Shown one piece after another: positions 37,601-51,240 of a stretch of 64,000 nucleotides of DNA (its first letter is position 1; each line of letters starts with the position of its first letter). The notes under the pieces are model-generated. The model saw nothing but the letters and a program-made list of their open reading frames with translations. It did no database searches and was not told where the DNA came from. The stretch is taken from assembly GCF_036373705.1 (NCBI RefSeq), contig NC_089853.1, positions 5,778,405 to 5,842,404 on the forward strand, written 5' to 3'. A program made the position numbers and the translations under genes. This DNA comes from Amia ocellicauda. Its lineage: Eukaryota > Chordata > Actinopteri > Amiiformes > Amiidae.

Positions 37601-39798
37601 TTTCTTTATTGCCTGGAGGATGAGATGTTTACCCAGTTTTCGTGATTGTCAGCATTTCCAACTCACGACGCCTCGCAATCTGTCGTCGTGAAGTTTTTCC
37701 TCTTTTGATGTTGCGAACACAGAGCCCATCACACCTTTGTTTGTTCAAGCACAAACCATCACTCACACACACAAGAAGATTGCTTCATTTTTCAAAGAGC
37801 AGCGAGATAGTTCTGCATGCAACTACGGCAGTGATGATATTAATAGATTATTGTGCAAAATGTCCTGTGAAAGGCATTATTTCATTTTTTCTTCCCCTCA
37901 TGAGACTCTGCGGGGTTTGGGTAATATTTAGCAACTTCACTCTGCAGTTATAGAGGTATATACTATAACTGACAAGACGGTTATATCGATGCACCTTGTA
38001 CTGAATAATCCCAACTCTACTCATACCCAGACAGTTAATACAGAACGATAGAGAGAAAGAGATTGTGAAAGAGAGGGTAATATATAGAACAGAGCTGACA
38101 GCTTCAGTAGACAGACAGATGGACATTTGACAAACATATGTCTCTCCCACTGCGGTTTTCTCTCTGCGCCGCCGCGTACGAGAGCGGGGAAATCTTGCGG
38201 AACCCTGTCGTGAGGTAAAGTGGATTCCCTCCGAGGATGCACTTTCATAAATAAACCAGAGCCCTCTTCCGAAATATCGTCAGAGGGTAATGTAAAATTC
38301 ACAGCAGCCCCGAGTGGCAGAAAAGCCCTCGTCCGCGCCGCCTCCCTGCTCCCCTGCCCGCCGCGATACGTGTCTCACATCGTGGTGTTTCGGTGGGCAG
38401 CCACGTTGCATACACAAGAAAGCAGATTCTTTTCCCCCTATCGGCCTTATTATTCATTTATTCAATAATTCATGCCTTGCCTCCCTGAGCCTGACAATCT
38501 GAACAAGATGAAAAACATCTTAAAAAAAAAAAAAAAAAAAAAACTTGACTGTAGTGCACACCCCTGCTCTCTCTCTTATCATTTCCATCTTTTGGGTTCA
38601 TCTCACTCCCTCCACCACCTACCCCCCCAATCTGCTGCAATCTCTGTCAGTTTCTGTGCTTTTTTTCCCCATCCCTTCCAGCCTTTAACTCTCCTGGGTA
38701 CCTGATGACGCAGACTGCTCTCCTCACAGCAGCGCCACGCCATGCAAAGCAATGAGGCTCTGAAACCGAACCTCGTTTTTTTTCGCATTAACCTCCCGCT
38801 CCACGCTCAGGTGTTTTCAGATCACTGGCCACACGTTTAATGAAGATGTATTTATTATTGGCCGCCCGGGGACTCTACATCGAGTCCCCCACCTGCGCCA
38901 AAACACTTTTATTAATCTTGATGTATTTGCGTGTTTGTATTCATGCTCAAATCGATTTCTTCTTTTAAACAGATTGCCTCGCTGGGGAGATACGGGAGCC
39001 CCGATCGCTAACCGCGTCTGGGGTTTTATAATCACCCGGGGAGGCTGGGGACAGTAAGCGCAGTGCCGTTTAACGTGTCACGTGACCAGCGGTTGGAATT
39101 CCGGTCGTCCCTTGACTGCGGCTGTTTAACCCTCGACGTGTTCTCGTTCACACCGCGGTACACAGACACCCGGCAGCCCAACACCTGATCTCGCCTCTGA
39201 TCAGGATTAAGCCACGGGATCCTCCACCGCGGGAATAACCCGGCCTCCCCTGGTGCTGCAGGTGCTTGTTGGCTTCAGAAATACAGTGCAATCTGTTCTC
39301 TTCATGCAGGACAAAGCAATAAGCACACTGTCGTGCCAAGATAACCCTGCTCTGCTGACAGAAGGGCTCCATCGATAGGGCCACGGTCTGATGCTCCTGC
39401 ACTTCGTTATCCAAGACGACTTAACACTCTTTTTTCCACCCACCCACACACATAAATACACACATAGCGGGTGTGATCAGACCTCCGGGCGAATGATCCA
39501 CAACGCTCCCCCAAACCAGCCCCATACCTTGGCTCCCCTGAGATGTATCTCAAACACTCTTCCGAGTCTCAGTAACCCACTCACATCCTTAGACACAACA
39601 CACAGAGGCAGAGATGCACACATACAGAGGCAGAGACACGCACACACACAGAGACACGCACACACACACACACACACACAGATAGAGGCAGAGACACACA
39701 CACACACACACAGAGACGCACACACACACAGATAGAGGCAGAGACACACACACACACACACACAGAGACGCACACACACACAGAGACAGAGACAGAGA

Positions 39799-39832
<34 letters not shown>

Positions 39833-42800
39833 TAGAGGCAGAGACACACACACACACACACACAGACGCACACACACACACACACACACAGAGACAGAGA
39901 CAGAGAGACACACACACACACACAGATAGAGACAGAGACACACACACACACACACACACAGATAGAGGCAGAGACACACACACACACACACACACAGACG
40001 GAGACGGAGACACACACACACAAACACACACACTCATTGCACCTGCTTGGGGGGCTGGAGGTCGACCCAGCAGTCCGCGTCCGAGAGCATGCCCACGTCG
40101 GCCAGCTTGAAGCGCATGACGCCCAGGTTGGCGTGCCGGGAGAAGCGGTCGCAGCTGTACAGCGACAGGGCGATCTCCCCCTCCACCTCGTAGCCCTCGG
40201 GCAGTGGGAACACCAGCGGCTCCTCCCACAGCACATGGGGCGTCAGGCGACGCATGGTGGTCTGGGCCTCCTTCCTGCCCGACGCCGTGGTCATCAGGCC
40301 CACGATGTAGCCGTCGCTGCCCGCTTCCACGCTCACGTGCTCCGCTGTGCCCCGGGAAAGAAACATCGTGAGAATCGCCGAAGAGTAAGTCGGTGAGGCT
40401 CTCACATCTGAGAAATACGGTTATTTTGTGTGTTTGGTCATGCAATGTTTATAAGGCCCAGATTAAACCAGACTAAACATTTACACCTGCTCCATACATT
40501 CGCAGCAGCTTGTCTAGGCTGAATTGGTGTTCGGCACATATCTGACCAGACATCGATGTTAATTAAGTACAGTTTAACGAACCACAAAATGAACTGCCAA
40601 ACAACAGAGGTGTGGATCTTTACAACTGCCACTGCGGCCATCTTGGCGAGTTCGACACTCACACCTCGGGTTAGACACGCAGCAGTGAAAAATAAGTGAC
40701 ACCTGCTGTGAAATGTACAGCTGGTGAAACTGCAGCAGATGTCAACAGCTACCGGGAGTCTAGAATACCGTCTGCCCGTCTCGATAAGAGGTTTACACGG
40801 CAAGGCACCTCGAAAGACCGAGATGTTATAGCTCAACCGGGGGAAGACACTGGGAAGCTGCGCGTTTCAGCACTCATATTAATCCCCCCCGAACCTCCGA
40901 CGGGATCCCGGTGTGGCCGGGGGGCCGACTGTGCTCCAGCACTGTGCATACATTTGTGTCAAGGTCACTTAAAATCATCTGCGCTTTATTTTTTTGGTTT
41001 TTTCGCTTGGCTCGCTTGTTTCTTCATTAAAATTAGAAAGGTCGAGGCAGAAGGTCAGGCAGAGACTTCTGGGAGACGTCTGATCATACCGAGCAACTTC
41101 TCCTTCCTCCTTTCGCTGTCGAGGTTTCTAATTAGAGTGGCTTAGGGTTTTTTATTCTTAGTCACTCTAAGCCCCTTATTAAGATTAAGGATTAATAAAA
41201 GCAAGTGAGGAATGGTTCTGAAGTCATGAATATTTATGATCGTATGAATAACACACTATAAACAATCACTCTTCCTGCACTATCTATAGATGTTCTCGTA
41301 ATGCTGTACAATATTAAGTTATGCTTATTATATACCTGATGATAAATCACAGATGATAATTGTGCTTTTGTGGAACCTTAATGAGCTTCATTTGTCGGCA
41401 GTGGTGTTTATTCAATACGAGGAACAGTCTGTCCTTGTGTGTGTGTGTGTGTCAGGGTTGTTAAAAGTCTTATGGACATTTTTCCAGGGAAACGTAGATA
41501 TTTATAACATTTAAAATGATTGTATTGTATTCTGGTGCTCTTCCACGTACTCCAATACTCTGCTTTGGATGATTTATTAATACAGATATGATACCAATCT
41601 GATAATGAACAGATATTAATAAGATAATGACGTACGCTAGCTGTGTACATTGTAAATTGCTTTTTGTGTAAACTGTAAGCTGCTCTGGTTAAAAACATCT
41701 GTAATTAAATAAATAATAAGGTACAGATACACATAATAATGATATTTTAAGCTCTGATGAAAAATCAAGGACAATTAGTGTATTATTGTTTGGTTTGCAT
41801 CCTTTATGATATTAAACAACTGCAAATTGGGTTCCCTGCAGGGAATGCACAACAGATGGGTGTTGAGATCATCTTCATCAGATGCTTCATTGTCCGTCGA
41901 AAGAACAATCTATAAACTGCTGTGTTTAGATTTAATGAGGCTTAGCTGAGTAAACAGCGGTGATCAACCAACCGTACACACACAACAAAACAAAACAAAC
42001 AAACAAACACAACGTAACAAGACCGCCGACCGCGCCTTTGCTGTCAGGTTCCTAATCGAGCGGATTTGCATAATTAGGTCTGTAGATGTGAAGTAGGCTG
42101 ACGACAGATTTCAGCGCTGAAGCCCCGGGGGGAGAGCTGTGACCTTTTCATAGCGAGGCTTGACAGACACCCCAGGCCTGCAAATGACTGTTTAATTCAG
42201 AAAGGCCAACGCGCCAGAAACTAAGGGCTTCCGAATCAACACAGCTCTTAACTAGAAAAACCAATCTGAGCTTGAGCGAAAGATCATTTCCTTGTGATTT
42301 GAACATATAAGCACGTTCTGCGCGGGCTGAGGTTGAGCTACTGAGAAATATCTCACATCGGATCTCACAGACGCATTTTATTCAACAGCGGGATTGTGTG
42401 GTGCAGTGATCCAGCGAGACAGAGATGTCAGATATCTCTAATCTGTCTCCGTTAATATCAGATATGGAGCGAACAATGGAAAAGGAAAAACAATAGGACA
42501 ATGGGGAAACGAATCCTGCAGCACAGAGACATGATCACAGTCAGGGTTTAAAAGGCTGTATTCTTCTCGACTGGAAGCGATCAGGAAGAAATGAGGATGT
42601 ATCCACAGCTATTTGCAGCTTATCAGTCAAGCCCCCAAGTCAAACTGAAGCCACAATACAACCACTCACCATAGGGGGGCTGTGAGAGATTTGAACACCT
42701 GCACGGAGCAGTTTAATGTGTTGAAAAAGAAACTTGTTTGTGTATTTAGTTGTGTCTCCCAGCATGAGGCATAGGAGTCTGTTTCCTTAAGTCTTTGTTC

Positions 42801-45800
42801 GGGAGTGCCAAGGGTGTGAACCCAACCTGCCTCACGAAGTTCAAAAGATGATTCTTAGGAAACTGGGCTTCAAGGCGTTCAAGACAGAAAACAGGAGACA
42901 CTTCTTCACACAGAGAGGCGTCACAATCTGAACAAACTCCCCAGCGATGTGGCTGAAGTGACAATTTGGGATCATTCAAAAACAGACTGGATAGGATCCT
43001 TGATCACTTAGTTATTAATGGACACCAAACGAGCACGATGGGGCAAATGGGCTCCTCTCGATTGGACACTTTCTTATGCTCTTATGTTCTTATGATTAGT
43101 TACCTTCGATGACCGTGACGTGCAGCTCCAGTTTCTGGGTGTGGTAGGTGAGGGAGAAGTGCAGTTTGGGGTGGAGGATGGAGCTGCTCGTCTTCATCTC
43201 GCTCTTCGGCTCCACGGGTCCTCCGTCAACAGAGTCTGGGGGTGTGAGAAGCGAACTCAGGTTCTAACCAGTGGTTTTAACTACACTGCAGTGGGAAAGC
43301 GCTGTATACGACTGTGCTGCATTAATGAGGTTACTCTGGGCCCCTCTGCTGCCACACGAGGACCGATATCGGCAAGAGACGGAAAATACCTCCGTCACCA
43401 ATTAAAACCAGTCAGACATTGTTATTCTTATGGTAAAGTATTTGATGGTCGTGACTTACACCTCTTTATTACGGTGTGGGTTTTGTGCTGTTGCTCCTGT
43501 ATTATTTAATGTCAGTTTCTGGTCATTAATTAAATTATTTCTGAGTTCCCTAATTGGAGCAATCAGTGCTGACATTAATGAGAAAATAGATTAGAAGAGA
43601 CATTGTCAGTGCCGTCACACCCCTGTAATGATCTGATTAGTGCTTCATTACTATATTAATTATAAAGCCGTGAGTAATATATATCTCTTTCTTGCTCGCT
43701 CTCTCTCTCTCTATTTTGCTCTCTCCCCCTCTCTCCCTCGCCAGTGGAGTGGTATTGAACAGCACGTGTTTTGATAATTACAAGAGGCCTTGGTTTGGAA
43801 AAGCGTTGACACATCGTGCTACTATTGTACCTGCCAACGTTGAGGGGGCAGAGACAGCGCGACTGAGAAAAAAGAAAGAGAAGGAAAAAACTTGGAAGAA
43901 ACAATGCGAGCGTGGAAATGATGCACACTTTAAAATAAACTAATAAATAAATAAAGCGTCGGGGCCCCTGCTGCGTCGGCACCGATGTGATTTACCTTGC
44001 CTGGGGATGATAAAGACCTCTTCACATCCCTCCGTTGCTAGGCTACTATCGTCTGGCTCGCCAGCTGTCTCAGATGGAGGCTCGTTGGTCGTCTCCAAGG
44101 TGTAATCGGTGTAATTAATCACTTCTGGGCAGGTGACCGCCGGCTTGGGCTTGTAAATTTTGGGAAACTTCAGGAGAGTCCTGGGCTGGATGGGCTCTGT
44201 GGATTTTTTAATGCTGAACTGAGGAGATAAAAGCAGCCACAGCTCGAGTCAGCAGGCACAGAAAAGCACAAAGTCCAGCAATAATTATGATTTATACAGA
44301 GGACGCACTGGTCCAAAATGATTAACCTTCCCCAAGGAAGAATGAGAAACAAGCTGACTGTACTCTACTGTTAAAGAAAGTTATATACCAGGTACAGCTA
44401 CAATAGAAATGGGTTGCAGGAGTACAGTACATCTTGTCATATAAACCAAAATTGAACAAAAGCAGCGTGTGGTCTGATCTACTGTACAGGAGAGTGTGAA
44501 TTAGTGCTGTAAAAATTATGGGCTGGTTTCACAGACCCAGGTTAGCACAAATCTTGTTCTCTCCGATGTTATTCTAGGTGGAGTAGTCCAAGACTTGTGC
44601 TAATCAAAACCAGGTTACAATCTGAATGTGAGTGACTAGTAATCTTACATAAACTGTGCACTTATTGAACCTGTATTCATATTCAAGTTCTAAAACACAG
44701 TTTATTACACATTAAGTCTGAGTTCTCCCACTGTTACAATTTAGAAAAGTTGGTCAATAAACACGCTTTTCAGTCATCAAGAAGGCTGGGATGTAGATGG
44801 CTTTTAAAAAACAGGATCAACTGAAGTGTGATATTCCTTAGTAAGGGGTTAGTATTGCATTGCTAAGGAGAGTAAAACAAATAAAATACAAACATGAACA
44901 GAAGGGAAACCAAACAAAGACCAACTTGTTGAAAAAGCATCAACCTGAGAGTGAGAAGAAACATGGAGAAGATTTACTAAATTGTGGTTTTCTGGAGTGT
45001 CACTGGGAATCTTCTCAAGGTCGGGAGCATCATGGTTTGGCAATGTAATGATGGGCTTGTGTCAAATTAGAATAATTGATTTAATTACAGACTACTCCCC
45101 GTTTCAATTGCTTGTGTTGTAAGACTCTCTCTCTGTGGGCTTGGTTGTGTTTATGAATGAGACCCATTACAGGACCCGTGTTCATTGCCCAGCTTCGATT
45201 TCCCCTGCAAACGTGTAATTTTCTCAGCTCCAATTGCATTCGCAGGAAAGGGAAGAGAAAGTATACTGGAATGCTAGCTTATAATGGGTGGCATCCCTGA
45301 AAGATAACACCGTGCAGCAATTACCTCTAATGCATTACTTACTGGAGCCGCTTCATGTGATGTCAAAGCGTCGCAATACCTTTTTCTGGAAACTGGATTA
45401 GCATCGACTCGAAATGTATATTGACATTATCACTTGTGAACTGAGCAAAGTGAATTTCTCTTGAGTGAGTACAATCTGCTCACCGCAGTCGGGGGAATCA
45501 CTGCTGGGTTATCTGAAATGGCTGCAGTCTCCTTCTGCTTCCCAATGTACACCTTTACACCAAGCGCTTTCAGAAAGCTGAGGATTGACCTGACTGAATT
45601 ATAAGAACATAAGAAAGTGTCCAATCGAGAGGAGGCCAGTTGCCCCATCGTGCTCGTTTGGTGTCCATTAATAACTAAGTGATCAAGGATCCTATCCAGT
45701 CTGTTTTTGAATGTTCCCAAATTGTCTCTTCAGCCACATCGCAGGGGAGTTTGTTCAGATTGTGACGCCTCTCTGTGTGAAGAAGTGTCTCCTGTTTTCT

Positions 45801-46878
45801 GTCTTGAATGCCTTGAAGTCCAATTTCCATTTGTGTCCCCGGGTGCGTGTATCCCTGCTGATCTGGAAAAGCTCCTCTGGTTTGACGTGGTCCATGCCTT
45901 TCATGATTTTGAAGACTTGGATCAAGTCCCCACGTAGTCTCCTCTGTTCCAGGGTGAAAAGGTTCAGGTCCTCAGTCTCTCAGTAGGACATTCCCTTCAG
46001 ACCTGGAATAAGTCTGGTTGCTCTCCTCTGAACTGCCTCTAGAGCAGCGATATCTTTCTTGAAGTGTGGAGCCCAGAACTGTCCACAGTATCCAGATGAG
46101 CTCTAACTAGTGCATTGTACAGTCTGAACATCACTGCCCTTGTTCTCAATTCTACACTTTTGACAATATACCCTAACATCCTGTTTTCCTTTTTAATTGC
46201 TTCCCCACATTGTTTGGATGGAGAAAGTGAGGAGTCCACATAGACTCCTAGGTCTTTCTCATGCGTTACTTCATCTAGTTCTATTCCTCCCATAGTGTAA
46301 TTATAGTGGACATTTTTGTTACCTGTGTGTATTACCTTGCACTCGTCCACATTGAATTTCATCTGCCAGGTGTCGCCCACAACTGAATATTATCTAAGTC
46401 CCTCTGAATAGCCTGTGCTGCCAAGATTGTATCTGCTGAGCCACCTATTTTAGTATCATCTGCAAATTTGACAAGGTTGCTAAGTATCCCAGAGTCCAGA
46501 TCATGAATATAGATTAGAAAAAGCACAGGCCCTAGTACTGATCCCTGTGGAACTCCACTAACAACCTCACTCCAGTTAGAAGCGACTCCTCTAATCGACA
46601 CCCTCTGTTTCCTAGACATCAACCAATTCATAATCCATCTACTTACATTACCCTGAATGCCTTCAGCTTCCAATTTTAGGATCAGTCTGAATAAAGGTTG
46701 CATCTGGCACAACCAAAAGAAGACCTGAGGGCTAGACCAAAATGAAAACTTTGACATACACATCTGAAACCTGTTGTGGTTTAAGTTATTGTTAGAAGCC
46801 ACTTTCTGTTATTCAGAACTCAAAAGACGCACAACTTATGATTCACTTTTAGGTCAAAGTTTTGATTCGGTCTGGCAC

Positions 46879-46917
<39 letters not shown>

Positions 46918-49900
46918 GGTTTTCATTGTTCATCTACATGGCTTTACTCAGATTTTTGGATCTGCAGAGTGGTAAATCTGCGTGGTGTAGAAATAAATCT
47001 GCAAGACTAAATCATAATAACCTAATCACTAAATCAGCCAAACGGGAACACCTGTGATGGATGTTGTGCATGTGTTCAGCTCTCAGTGTGGCAGTGTCGG
47101 AAATAACCCTGATCCATTTCATGGGCTGCAGATTGAAATTGCACTCATGATGCTGAGAGAGCAGAGGCAAGTATTATAATGTATACCCTATATCTGCCCA
47201 TATGCAAACCTACTCCAAATTAGATCAGAAGGCATGAAGGACCCGACGCCTCATGCAGCTCATGAACGCTAATCTCGGTTACGCAACAGGAATTACTGCC
47301 ATTCCTGCTGTGAGGCCCGACTCACAAATTCACATCTGATCCTACAATAATGGCTGCTATAAAACAGCCATTGAGCAGAATACCTCTGAGGCATTGGATC
47401 TGTGATCACACAGGGACACCTCCTGCTTGCTGAGACGGCCTGCAATCACATCCATCATTTTCTCAGGAAAACGCAGCCCTTCACTAATCTTTCCATGCCT
47501 AACGGCTCCCTCGCCCAATAAAACGGCGTGCTGCTGAGCCGCTACGACTCGGGTTCACGATTGCCCTGAAAATGTGTTTACAGTGCAGTCTCTGTCTATT
47601 ACCAGGCAGGAGGTGAGGCGGCGTCTCTGCTCTCCTGAGGCAACGGTGGAGTGCTTTCCTGCGTGGCGCAGCAGTCGCCGTCCTTTCCACCTCGGCCCGG
47701 CGAGGCTTTTTACTTTCCTGTAGCTCGAGAAAACCTCTCTGACTCTCACGGTGCCTGTAATGGCTAAGTCGAGGCCCTGGAGAGTGAGGGGGATCTCTCT
47801 TTTGTAAATGGAATCCCAGCTCAGCCATTGATTTTCTTCCCTTCCTTTCATCTCCCAGTGGGAAAATAAGTGCAGATTCCCCCTGCAATGTTCCTTTCTT
47901 TAAGATAATACAGTGATGCATCCGGTCGGTGCTTCCATATTGTTACAGCTACACTGGTGTACTGGGTCAAGCTATAAATGCAATTAGTGAGCTACCTGTC
48001 TGTCTGACTGTGCTCATCGGTTTAGTTTTCTTCTGTATCTGTACATTCGGTGCTGTAGAGATATATGATTGGAACGCAGGAGGGTTCTAGTTCTCGGTAG
48101 TGGAGTCGGGCTTCACAGCAAAAGGCACCGTCCTCCCTCAGTGAGAGACATGTGCCTCTCACTCCAGATCTTCAGCAGGGTTAGTGTTTGCATTGCTGAT
48201 GAGCACTGAGCCCCAGCAGAGGAAGAACAAAGAGCACATGAAGGCAAACTCACATGGATTTCTACACACATGCGACACCGTTTAGTCCGTCAACCGTGAA
48301 ATCCATTCTAAAAATATATTGAATTCTAAAAGAAAACCGATGGAAGTACAAACACTGCAGGAATTCGCTTCTGAGGCCGGCGATTCGACGGGGCACGGCT
48401 GAAGCTGACGGGAGAATCTAAACAACACCAAATGGCTTCACCCCCACCCCCTCTCAACAGAGCAGAGAGACGGAGAGGTGGAGTGGGTTTCAAAATGGAA
48501 GTGTTTATCCTGCTCGAACGGTAGGCTAAGAAACAAGGCCGGAAAACTAGCCTAGCCTCGCACACGCACACGCACATATGCACACACATGCACTCGCTCA
48601 TGCAGAACGCCAAGAAAATCGTTATTTTTTCTTCAACTTCAACATCTTCTATCTTTCTAGATTAATTTTTTCTTCCTTTTATGCCCAAGTCGGTTATTAC
48701 CTCACCAAAGCCTTCGTGAGGCAGTGTGGGAGTCTGCAGTCTCTACCATCTGTGCCTGTAGCTGCCACTCACACCCTACCAGGAAAACATCGCCCACCAT
48801 CAAAAAACGTATTAAAAACAGTAATAAAGCCTAAAATAACACTAAACGGGATCTGTTAGTAAATATGTCTGCACTGGGATTGGGTTAAAAATAAAGTAGC
48901 CACCTCTGCATTGAATTCCCTCAAGGTTCAGTTGTTTTTTTTCGAATGGATTCTGAGGTGAAAGTTTTTGCATGACCACAGATGAATGTGATCAATAGCC
49001 TATACACACTGAAACCCCAGCGTGGCTGTCTGCAGTGCACAGCTACTCGTGTTGAGTTAAGACACCTTCAAAATCACGCAGAGAGAGAGAGAGAGAAATA
49101 AAAAGCTGTTTACAGGTGCATAGGCGTACAAGGGGGAGAACGAATCTGATCTGGTATTGCACTACATGTTTCCAGTGAAGTTCTGTTCTAAACAGCGGAT
49201 AACATTAATTTTTAAATTGCTCATGAACTGTTCAACACTGCTGAAACAAGATACAAGCAGCCAGGTGATCCAAGGATGCCCTGTTTAGGAGAGACACCCA
49301 TGTCCTACGACAGCAACACGGAAAACTGAGGAGGCCTACATGCTCAAGGAAATGCAATGCGTGTTTAACACAGTGTGGATGATATGATAGTCTTCCACAC
49401 TGCCTTTTAATTAATTAATTAAATCTTCTTGGGGGGGTGCGACTCTGATAGAGATGCAGCAGGCGTGCCCAGCGGGGAGCCTGGAGTCTCCGTCTCTCGA
49501 GGCTCGAGAATGGGGTGAAGAGCTGATTGATGAAGCCTCTCCACAGCCGGGCGGAGAGAGAGAGCGAGAGAGAGGGAGGGAGAGGGAGGGAGAGGGAAGG
49601 CTCCTTCCCCCGAATGCTAAATATAGGACTCTCCCCCTCGCCGTGCTCTGCAACTCTATCATAGACGACACCATCAGAGGGAGAGCGGCTAATGATACCA
49701 AGCGTCCTCCTCTGAGGTTTGCATTTGATTTGCAGGTCCTCTCATCATTAATACGGGGATCTTTAGCGGCAGGAAGGAGCAGTTGCCTCTTTAGTTCTGC
49801 TGTATTGAGCATTTTTTATGTGGCAGTCAGACACGGCCATTAAGCAGAGTCTACATCCTGCTTGCAGCATATGAAGAGTTGCTTTCTTCTTCTTCTTCTT

Positions 49901-51186
49901 AGTAGACAAGCTTCTGTACAAAAGTGCTTGCAAATGACACTAACCAAATATTACCTTTTTGCCGGTGGAAGAAAAAGGGACAACCAGCTCTGAGATCCCC
50001 AAACTCAGGGCAACGGAGAAGTCAAATAGTAAACAAATTGCAGGGGAATTAACAGTACACTAAACTAAGGACAAAGCACCAAAACTCAAGACAATTATAT
50101 CAGAGAAAAAGATGTAATCCCACTGCACATATTTAAGAGAAAACAAATCCCAATTGATTTAGACATTATATACCCCAGTCATATTTCACAAGAGTGCTGA
50201 TTTTCAGATCACAGTACAGATGAGCCATTGATTAAAAAAAAAAAAAAAAAGACGACGAAACACTATACATTTATCTGATTAACCCTTCACTGGCATACAG
50301 ATCTTCTTGGTCATGTTTTTGGTCATTTTCTATTCATCGGAAAAAGGGTTTTATTGACAGTTCTTGCAAAAACAAACAAGACACAAAATAAAACAATAAA
50401 CGTCTCCAAATTGCAACATCTCTCCCGTGTCCTTGGCATCAAAGGAGATGATAGATTAGAATACAATGTAGTCAAGAGCACCCAATTTACTGCAATTGAA
50501 GCTCATTGTGTTGTCCTGCAGTTGCATTGAGAGCTAAAGGGTATACAGCAAATGGAGAATAATGCGGGGGGAGCATATCGAAAATGAGAGCAGGCTTCAG
50601 GGCAGCTGCAGTCTTGAGAGGAGAACCACACTCCATTTCCCGTGTCTGACCACTATCAATCAGGGTAATATGACAGCATTCCCTTCTTTTTCAGTATTGG
50701 GTATTTGAGTGCAATGTAGCGCGTTTTCATATTGAAGGCTAGGAATTAAAACAAATTTACAGAGAAGTTTAATGGCCATTAAGTGATGGCAACAACATGA
50801 AATACACCCAAAATAAATATATGCCCCTATTTTTTTTTTTTTCAAGAAAACACATTTCGCTCTCCACTTTCATTTAGTGTGAGGTGTGACTTCAATCTGG
50901 TGCCCACCTGGGAAACTTGAGCTAGTTATAAAAATGGCACCCGAACATTGCAGGAATCCTTCAAAGAAATTGAGGGAGGGGTACAAGTGCAGCTGAATTC
51001 CTGATGATTGTGTGTTTCAGAAAAATGTATAGAAAAAGCTTTGCTCCTCTTCCCAGGGGTTTTATTTTCTCCTGATGTCCAGGCGGCACAGGCTGACCGC
51101 ACACCAGCCCCTCGGTCTTACCGGGCTTCTTAAATTCTGGTTTTCACCGATTAGAAGAGATACTACAAGATAGGGGGGTCATATAT

Positions 51187-51240
<54 letters not shown>

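Larger units (their letters stand above)
34963..40042 (-). other. syt13 intron 4 (5.1 kb)
   Basis: Holds MITE copy B (36586-36741), a poly-A tract (38522-38543) and the CA-rich array (39597-40033). GC-rich patches near 38150-38400 and 39060-39250 have no recognised content. Confidence 0.5.

Noticed and set aside
39477..40445. Long minus-strand frames rich in VCVCVC
   Set aside because: Translation of the CA-rich minisatellite. The syt13 exon-4 frame itself meets a stop right after its donor.
41120..41175. Small hairpin with GGCTTAG/CTAAGCC arms
   Set aside because: Only about 10 bp of stem with a wobble, within chance expectation.
42746..42979. Small frames in the CR1 tails (also 45707-45937)
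   Set aside because: Non-coding or reverse-strand reading of the LINE 3' UTR, the same text in both copies.
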